Positions 1-3,815 of a stretch of DNA of 6,111 bases are shown here, one piece after another. The position numbers and the translations under genes were made by a program. The number at the start of each line of letters is the position of its first letter. Positions within the stretch are counted from its first letter, which is position 1. The stretch lies in assembly GCA_001789355.1 (NCBI GenBank), contig MFZI01000057.1:1-6111 (forward strand), written 5' to 3'. The stretch comes from Candidatus Roizmanbacteria bacterium RIFCSPHIGHO2_01_FULL_39_8. GTDB lineage: Bacteria > Patescibacteriota > Microgenomatia > UBA1406 > GWC2-37-13. Under the pieces are notes generated by a model. It had not been told where the DNA came from, made no database searches, and worked only from the letters and a program-made list of their open reading frames with translations.

Positions 1-1799
1 AGATATCACCGAATTCTCCACTTATCCAGCAAGGAGATTTTATAACAAGTTCATCTGATAGCGGATATGCGAAAAAAGCAGATAAAGCAGGAATTGTCCT
101 TGGAAAAGCACTTGAAGACTGGAATCCTCAAAACCCAACGAAAACTATACTGACCCTAATTAATGTATCTTGGTTTGATCCGGACGTATATATTAGTCGA
201 GATGGCGATGTAGAAATTTATTCTGATCAACAGGTGTCAATCGTATATGATGGCATTAATTCTTTTGAGGGTCAAAAAATAAATAGGGGAAATCGGAATT
301 ACCTGACAAAAATAAAAGATGAAACTATTGAGAGGTTTGACATTTTCTCAGAGCTAGTTTCGGCTAAAATAAAATCGGGAATTCTTGAAGGTGAAGATGT
401 AATAGTTAAGAATGCGCTGTTAGCTAAAAATGCGGTCTTTGAAAATGTCTCTTCGCAAATTTCTCATTTTCAACTAGTTATAGCTAATAATATATCCGTT
501 CGTGAAAAAATGATATCTCCCGTTGTTGAGACGGATCAACTCACCGTTAAAGAAATCAAGCCAGTCAGTCAGGATGTCATTATAAATCTTTCGTCTGATC
601 TTACTGAAACCGACTCAGTTAATGAGACAAGTAAAAAAACTGAGTCGGTTGATCCGGCTGAAAAAGGGCCTCTTGCCGAACTTATTATCAAAGGTCTTGA
701 GGGAAAAACAGTTGCATCGATTGACACACTAGGAAATGCTTCATTCTCAGGACAAGTTTTAGTTGATTCCCTTAAGGTAACTAACGATGCAACTATTGCT
801 GGAAATCTAGAAGTCAGTGGCAATCTATCAGCTTCAGAAGCGACATTGTCCGGTAAGTTAATCGCAAAAGAAATCGAGTCAGAAAACATTAATTTACTCA
901 CACGCGAACTTGATAGTACCAAATCAAATATAAATAGTATTAATAGTAATAATGAACAATTAGCTACAAACGTGAATGATTTGCAAAAGTTCCTTGCTGA
1001 AATTCAAACTCAATCCTTACCTGATCCAAACTATTACCAAAAACTTGATTCAGTCGAATCATTACTTACTGGTTCTACTGATTTGGCAAACTTAACAGTC
1101 ACCGGAAAATCCAACCTTTACAACCTTTCAGTAACTGGTACCAGCATGTTTGGCAATCTGTTAATTGAGAATGATTCGATTCTTTCACTTTCCTGGGATC
1201 TTAAACTTTCTTCTCTTGGCACTATTAAGCTCTTTGACGATGCGGTAGTGATAGCAAAAGACGGGAGGATAACTACACGCGGTGACATTATTGCTCAAGG
1301 AGGTATCCAAACTAATGAAATAAAACCCATTGATGGGGATTTAAAAGTTGAGTTACCAAATAGCAAATTACAAATAACCAATAACGGAAGTGAGGTCTCT
1401 TCTATCGACTCTTCCGGCAAGGCTCAGTTCAACAGCGTAGCGATGAAACAATTGAATATTACGGACAAATATCTTAACTCGACGATCCTTGCTTCAGCTG
1501 ATAATTTCGAAAAAAATGGCATTTCGTCTCCGGCAATAGAAACAAAAACAGAGTCCGCAGGAGTAGGATTTATTCCAGAGGGAAGCCCCGAAGTCCTCCT
1601 CTATAATGATACAATCAAAGACGATAGTCTTATTTATCTTACCTCCATCAATCCTTCACCGACAGAAAATCTCACGGTCGTTAAAAAAGAAGGTTGTACC
1701 TCAACCGACTCGGTTAATTCGTGCAAGCCTTATTTCAAAGTAGCTCTTGATAAACCTGTTCCAACTCCTGTACACTTTAATTGGCTCATTATAAATTAG
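1..1799 (+). CDS. Secreted fibrous surface protein with G2-peptidase-like module and beta-helix repeats (5' partial)
   Basis: The reading frame is open from the left edge (first full codon at base 3), so the true start is outside the window; 598 residues are visible. The GTG at 234 lies mid-frame with no Shine-Dalgarno sequence and is not the start. Order of parts: residues 11-60 carry GDFITSSS, then AGIVLGKALEDW and VSWFDPD, a module I associate with CPR surface proteins and with the peptidase G2 / intramolecular-chaperone region of phage tail appendages (recalled similarity, not searched). Residues 115-180 are a strand-rich segment; 195-225 an acidic Ser/Thr linker; 257-286 and 361-388 beta-helix-like repeats; 296-335 a probable coiled coil; about 517-598 a C-terminal domain ending HFNWLIIN. 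The only two cysteines (565, 574) are in that domain. No transmembrane segment is visible. It probably forms an oligomeric extracellular fibre; whether it self-cleaves is unknown. Gene 2 follows after 33 bases. Confidence 0.85.
   Translation, partial: ISPNSPLIQQGDFITSSSDSGYAKKADKAGIVLGKALEDWNPQNPTKTILTLINVSWFDPDVYISRDGDVEIYSDQQVSIVYDGINSFEGQKINRGNRNYLTKIKDETIERFDIFSELVSAKIKSGILEGEDVIVKNALLAKNAVFENVSSQISHFQLVIANNISVREKMISPVVETDQLTVKEIKPVSQDVIINLSSDLTETDSVNETSKKTESVDPAEKGPLAELIIKGLEGKTVASIDTLGNASFSGQVLVDSLKVTNDATIAGNLEVSGNLSASEATLSGKLIAKEIESENINLLTRELDSTKSNINSINSNNEQLATNVNDLQKFLAEIQTQSLPDPNYYQKLDSVESLLTGSTDLANLTVTGKSNLYNLSVTGTSMFGNLLIENDSILSLSWDLKLSSLGTIKLFDDAVVIAKDGRITTRGDIIAQGGIQTNEIKPIDGDLKVELPNSKLQITNNGSEVSSIDSSGKAQFNSVAMKQLNITDKYLNSTILASADNFEKNGISSPAIETKTESAGVGFIPEGSPEVLLYNDTIKDDSLIYLTSINPSPTENLTVVKKEGCTSTDSVNSCKPYFKVALDKPVPTPVHFNWLIIN
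33..182 (+). other. G2-peptidase-like / CPR surface-protein module within gene 1
   Basis: Codons here spell GDFITSSS, then AKKADKAGIVLGKALEDW, then TLINVSWFDP. The pattern 'GD-(hydrophobic)-TSSS ... G-(hydrophobic)-GKALE ... W-DP' recurs, as I recall it, in large CPR extracellular proteins and resembles the peptidase G2 autoprocessing domain that releases chaperones from phage tail spikes. I cannot identify catalytic residues from sequence alone, and the N-terminal part of the domain is outside the window. Proteolytic activity is therefore a hypothesis; the module could be only structural. Confidence 0.5.
608..650. repeat. Perfect 13-bp inverted repeat inside gene 1 linker
   Basis: AACCGACTCAGTT at 608-620 is exactly reverse-complementary to AACTGAGTCGGTT at 638-650, with a 17-base spacer. 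Both arms are in the same codon phase: the left arm encodes TDSV and the right arm TESV, within an acidic Ser/Thr linker of the surface protein. No T-run follows and the frame continues for more than 1,100 bases, so it is not an intrinsic terminator. It looks like a small palindromic (REP- or MITE-like) insertion absorbed as linker, though selection for the peptide repeat is an alternative. Confidence 0.8.
771..860 (+). repeat. Protein-level beta-helix repeats, first block
   Basis: The encoded residues (visible 257-286) contain LKVTNDATIAG, NLEVSGNLSA and SEATLSGKL, alternating hydrophobic and polar positions with recurring (T/S)-G/N turns at about 10-residue spacing. This is the usual look of a triple-stranded beta-helix or a collagen-like trimeric shaft in surface and tail-fibre proteins. 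The repeat is visible in the peptide, not as a DNA tandem repeat. Confidence 0.6.
888..1007 (+). other. Predicted coiled-coil segment in gene 1
   Basis: Visible residues 296-335 run from INLLTREL to LQKFLAEIQ, with hydrophobic residues at heptad-like spacing (L, I, I, L, V, L, L, I), no proline or glycine, and an Asn/Ser-rich middle encoded by AAT/AGT-rich DNA at about 927-955. A trimeric or dimeric coiled coil between two beta-helix blocks fits a fibre stalk. This is judged by eye, without a coiled-coil calculation. Confidence 0.5.
1083..1166 (+). repeat. Protein-level beta-helix repeats, second block
   Basis: Visible residues 361-388 contain LANLTVTGKS, NLYNLSVTGTS and MFGNLLIEN. The unit is roughly N-L-x-V-T-G-x-S-x-(F/Y)-x, repeated at about 10-11 residues, and matches the style of the first block. 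It continues into further strand-rich sequence with the turn KDGRITTRGDI, as in other beta-helical fibre shafts. Confidence 0.6.
1703..1718. repeat. Third copy of the gene 1 palindrome arm
   Basis: AACCGACTCGGTTAAT matches bases 608-623 at 15 of 16 positions and lies in the same codon phase, again encoding TDSVN. It sits between the only two cysteines of the protein (visible residues 565 and 574), in what is probably a surface loop of the C-terminal domain. Two TDSVN-encoding stretches over 1,000 bases apart in one gene indicate duplication of a small element or gene conversion; chance is less likely but not excluded. Confidence 0.65.
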
Positions 1800-1821
1800 A
1801 TATGAAAATATATTAGTTGTT

Positions 1822-1826
1822 AGGAA
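1822..1826 (+). promoter_or_regulatory. Weak Shine-Dalgarno for gene 2
   Basis: AGGAA lies six bases before the ATG at 1833, an acceptable spacing. The gene 1 frame is closed by TAG at 1797-1799 and by a second in-frame TGA at 1803-1805, so gene 2 translation cannot begin earlier by readthrough. The 33-base gap has no room for a terminator, which suggests that genes 1 and 2 share a transcript. Confidence 0.45.
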
Positions 1827-1832
1827 CTTTAT

Positions 1833-3815
1833 ATGGATTACTATCATAATCTAATTCGGCAAACAAAATCATATCTCCTTGTATCGGTTTTGTTCCTTTT
1901 CCCTCTTTTTTTTCTTCCTTTCACCCAGGAGTTTTTTAATACGAATAAATTGTACCTGCTTTCCATTGCGGCACTCCTTTTGATTGTTTTGACAACTCTT
2001 GAAATAATTTTGACAAAACGTATCCGTTTTCCCAATAATCCCATTGAAATTTTAAAGTTTTTCTTTGTTTTGTCGATTGGACTTTCAGTTCTTCTTGTTT
2101 CTCCTAATAAATTTCAGGCTTTGCTTAATCAAAACATGGGTTTTGTTGGTTTAAGTTCGCTGGCTATCATCACATTCTACCTGCGGAAAAGTGATATTGT
2201 CATTATGAAGGTCCTTTCCGTCTCCAGTCTTTTCCTCTCTCTTACCGCGATCTTTTTTTTCTTTCAACCATTCCAAAAAACGGATCTTCCTGTGTATCTT
2301 GATTTTCTTAAAAATACGCATTTTGCTCTACTCGGAAGACCGCTTGATTTAGGTATTTTTTTAGGGTTCATGGTGATCGTCCAGTCGATTCAAATTTTTC
2401 TTTCCGGTGATTTTTTTGCAGAGATCAAGCACCAAGTCTATTTTCAACTGATACTATTAGGACTGAACATCGTTGCGTTAAGCCTAACGATCTACTCACT
2501 TTTACATGGGGGAATGGATCCTATGAGTCCCTTTCGCTACGCTTGGTATGCGGCAATTGAGATACTCAAAAATCCCACCACTGCTCTATTTGGTATTGGA
2601 ATAGATAATTATGCTTCAATTTTTAGCAAAGTCAAGGATGTCTTATATAATAGTTCTTCGCTTTGGCAAATTCAGTCATTTAACGTAAGTCGATCGACAA
2701 TTCTTAATGTTTTAACTGAGGCCGGCGTATTTGGGTTTGGTTTTTTACTCCTTATCATCCTAACCACGTTCAAGGCAGTTCTTAGGGAACCAAAGATTGC
2801 TCTTCTCCCCATCGCCTATATCATCTTAATAGTAACTCTCTTCCCTCCATCTCTCACTGTCTTTTTGCTCTTTTTTCTTACGTTAACCATCATAGACGAA
2901 CAACAGAAGCATAAAAGAAATCTTTTGGATGTTAATCTTGCAAATTACCCAATACTCTATATAGTCCTCCCTGTTATTATCTTTGTTTTTATAGCTATAG
3001 CGGGATTTTTCCTGAGCAAAACCTATATTGCAGAATTCCAGTTCAAACAGGCTATCGATGCGCTCACAAGGAATGATTCCAAAGAGCTGTATGAAAAACA
3101 AAGACAAGCCATTATCACTAATCCTTTTATCGAGCGCTTCCGTATTAATTTCTCCCAAACGAATCTGCTTATTGCCAATACCTATGCTCAAAAAATCTCT
3201 CAACAAAAAGATCCGTCTCCTCAAGATAGACAAACGATTACTCAAGCTATTCAGGCAGCGATTGAAGAAGCAAAATCAGCCGTCTCACTCAATCCTCAGA
3301 AAGCGTCGAACTGGGAGAACTTAGCTATAATCTATCGAAATTTGTTAAATATGGCCCAGGGAAGCGATGCTTGGGCTGTATCTTCCTACCAAAGAGCTAT
3401 TCTTCTTGATCCGCAGAATTCTCAATACCGCTTGAGCCTAGGCGGAGTCTACTACTCGCTCGGGAATTATGATGATGCATTGAGGTTTTTTGAACAGGCG
3501 GTAGCACTAAAACCCGATTGGTCTAATGCACACTACAACTTTGCCTGGGCTCTCTACCAAAAAGGCAACTATCAAAGAGCGATAGAAGAAATGCAATCAG
3601 TAGTATTACTTCTGCAAAACAATAAGAAGTCAGATGATTATAAAAAGGCTCAGGAAGATCTTAAGGCTTTCAAATACAAAGTCTCATCTACTCAAGATTC
3701 CGGTCCTCCTCAAGAATCATTTTCTCCGGCCACTTCCGAAGCAAAGTTAAAGGAATTAGACCTTCCTTTGGTTCTCCCCTCAACTTCGGAGTCTAGTTTT
3801 GACCTTCCGGAGTAA
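1833..3815 (+). CDS. O-antigen ligase/polymerase-like membrane protein with C-terminal TPRs
   Basis: A complete 660-residue protein. Residues 1-395 hold about 11 hydrophobic segments (near 14-32, 40-60, 73-90, 103-117, 122-145, 166-190, 202-222, 297-316, 321-338, 338-354, 372-394). The opening LFFLPFTQEFFNTNKLYLL is typical of CPR O-antigen-ligase-like proteins. The region 228-300, with MSPFRYAW, NPTTALFGIGIDNY, a loop ending in SSLWQIQSFN, and LTEAGVFGFGF, matches the Wzy_C-type loop; R169 and R235 are candidates for conserved arginines that contact lipid-linked glycan. Residues about 492-594 form three TPRs (AWAVSSYQRAILLDP, YDDALRFFEQAVALKP, YQRAIEEMQSVV), followed by a Pro/Ser-rich tail. 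The protein has no cysteine. It likely polymerises or ligates glycan at the cytoplasmic membrane, with the TPR part binding a partner or acceptor; the substrate is unknown. It is somewhat short for the CPR versions I recall. The 3' end overlaps gene 3. Confidence 0.8.
   Translation: MDYYHNLIRQTKSYLLVSVLFLFPLFFLPFTQEFFNTNKLYLLSIAALLLIVLTTLEIILTKRIRFPNNPIEILKFFFVLSIGLSVLLVSPNKFQALLNQNMGFVGLSSLAIITFYLRKSDIVIMKVLSVSSLFLSLTAIFFFFQPFQKTDLPVYLDFLKNTHFALLGRPLDLGIFLGFMVIVQSIQIFLSGDFFAEIKHQVYFQLILLGLNIVALSLTIYSLLHGGMDPMSPFRYAWYAAIEILKNPTTALFGIGIDNYASIFSKVKDVLYNSSSLWQIQSFNVSRSTILNVLTEAGVFGFGFLLLIILTTFKAVLREPKIALLPIAYIILIVTLFPPSLTVFLLFFLTLTIIDEQQKHKRNLLDVNLANYPILYIVLPVIIFVFIAIAGFFLSKTYIAEFQFKQAIDALTRNDSKELYEKQRQAIITNPFIERFRINFSQTNLLIANTYAQKISQQKDPSPQDRQTITQAIQAAIEEAKSAVSLNPQKASNWENLAIIYRNLLNMAQGSDAWAVSSYQRAILLDPQNSQYRLSLGGVYYSLGNYDDALRFFEQAVALKPDWSNAHYNFAWALYQKGNYQRAIEEMQSVVLLLQNNKKSDDYKKAQEDLKAFKYKVSSTQDSGPPQESFSPATSEAKLKELDLPLVLPSTSESSFDLPE
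3306..3614 (+). other. Three tandem TPR motifs in gene 2
   Basis: Residues about 492-594 encode three helix-turn-helix repeats with the canonical pattern W/Y-x2-L-(A/G)-x2-(Y/W) and a closing (A/S)-x2-L-x-P: NWENLAIIYRNL to AILLDP, YRLSLGGVYYSLGNYDDA to AVALKP, and AHYNFAWALYQKGNYQRA. An earlier degenerate repeat may lie at 470-490 (AKSAVSLNP). TPRs mediate protein contacts; fused to a polytopic glycan ligase they probably sit outside the membrane and contact an acceptor or partner protein. Confidence 0.8.
3780..3815. other. 36-bp tail-to-tail overlap of genes 2 and 3
   Basis: The last 11 codons plus the TAA of the plus-strand gene and the last 11 codons plus the TGA of the minus-strand gene occupy the same bases. 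The DNA encodes SESSFDLPE on one strand and the basic tail KVKTRLRS on the other. No hairpin with a T-run is visible in either direction, so transcription from each side must run at least into the 3' part of the opposing gene. Confidence 0.8.

Noticed and set aside
234..236. GTG as the start of the first gene
   Set aside because: The frame is open upstream to the window edge, the upstream codons encode a recognisable conserved module, and there is no Shine-Dalgarno sequence before it.
608..650. Hairpin as an intrinsic terminator
   Set aside because: There is no T-run after the stem and the coding frame continues for more than 1,100 bases.
569..922. Minus-strand open frame of 117 codons opposite gene 1
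   Set aside because: It has no recognisable domain and is fully contained in a well-supported gene; a shadow frame.
1047..1060. Small inverted repeat GATTC-AGTC-GAATC in gene 1
   Set aside because: Five-base arms with a four-base loop are common by chance in AT-rich coding DNA, and there is no matching copy elsewhere in the window.
1802..1816. Four-codon mini-frame (ATG to TAG) between genes 1 and 2
   Set aside because: It has no ribosome-binding site and is too short to be informative; leader-peptide regulation would need evidence that is not visible here.
2883..3324. Open frames on both strands inside gene 2 (2883-3245 minus, 3028-3324 plus)
   Set aside because: Both lie within the membrane/TPR junction of gene 2, lack domains, and have compositions expected from antisense or shifted reading.
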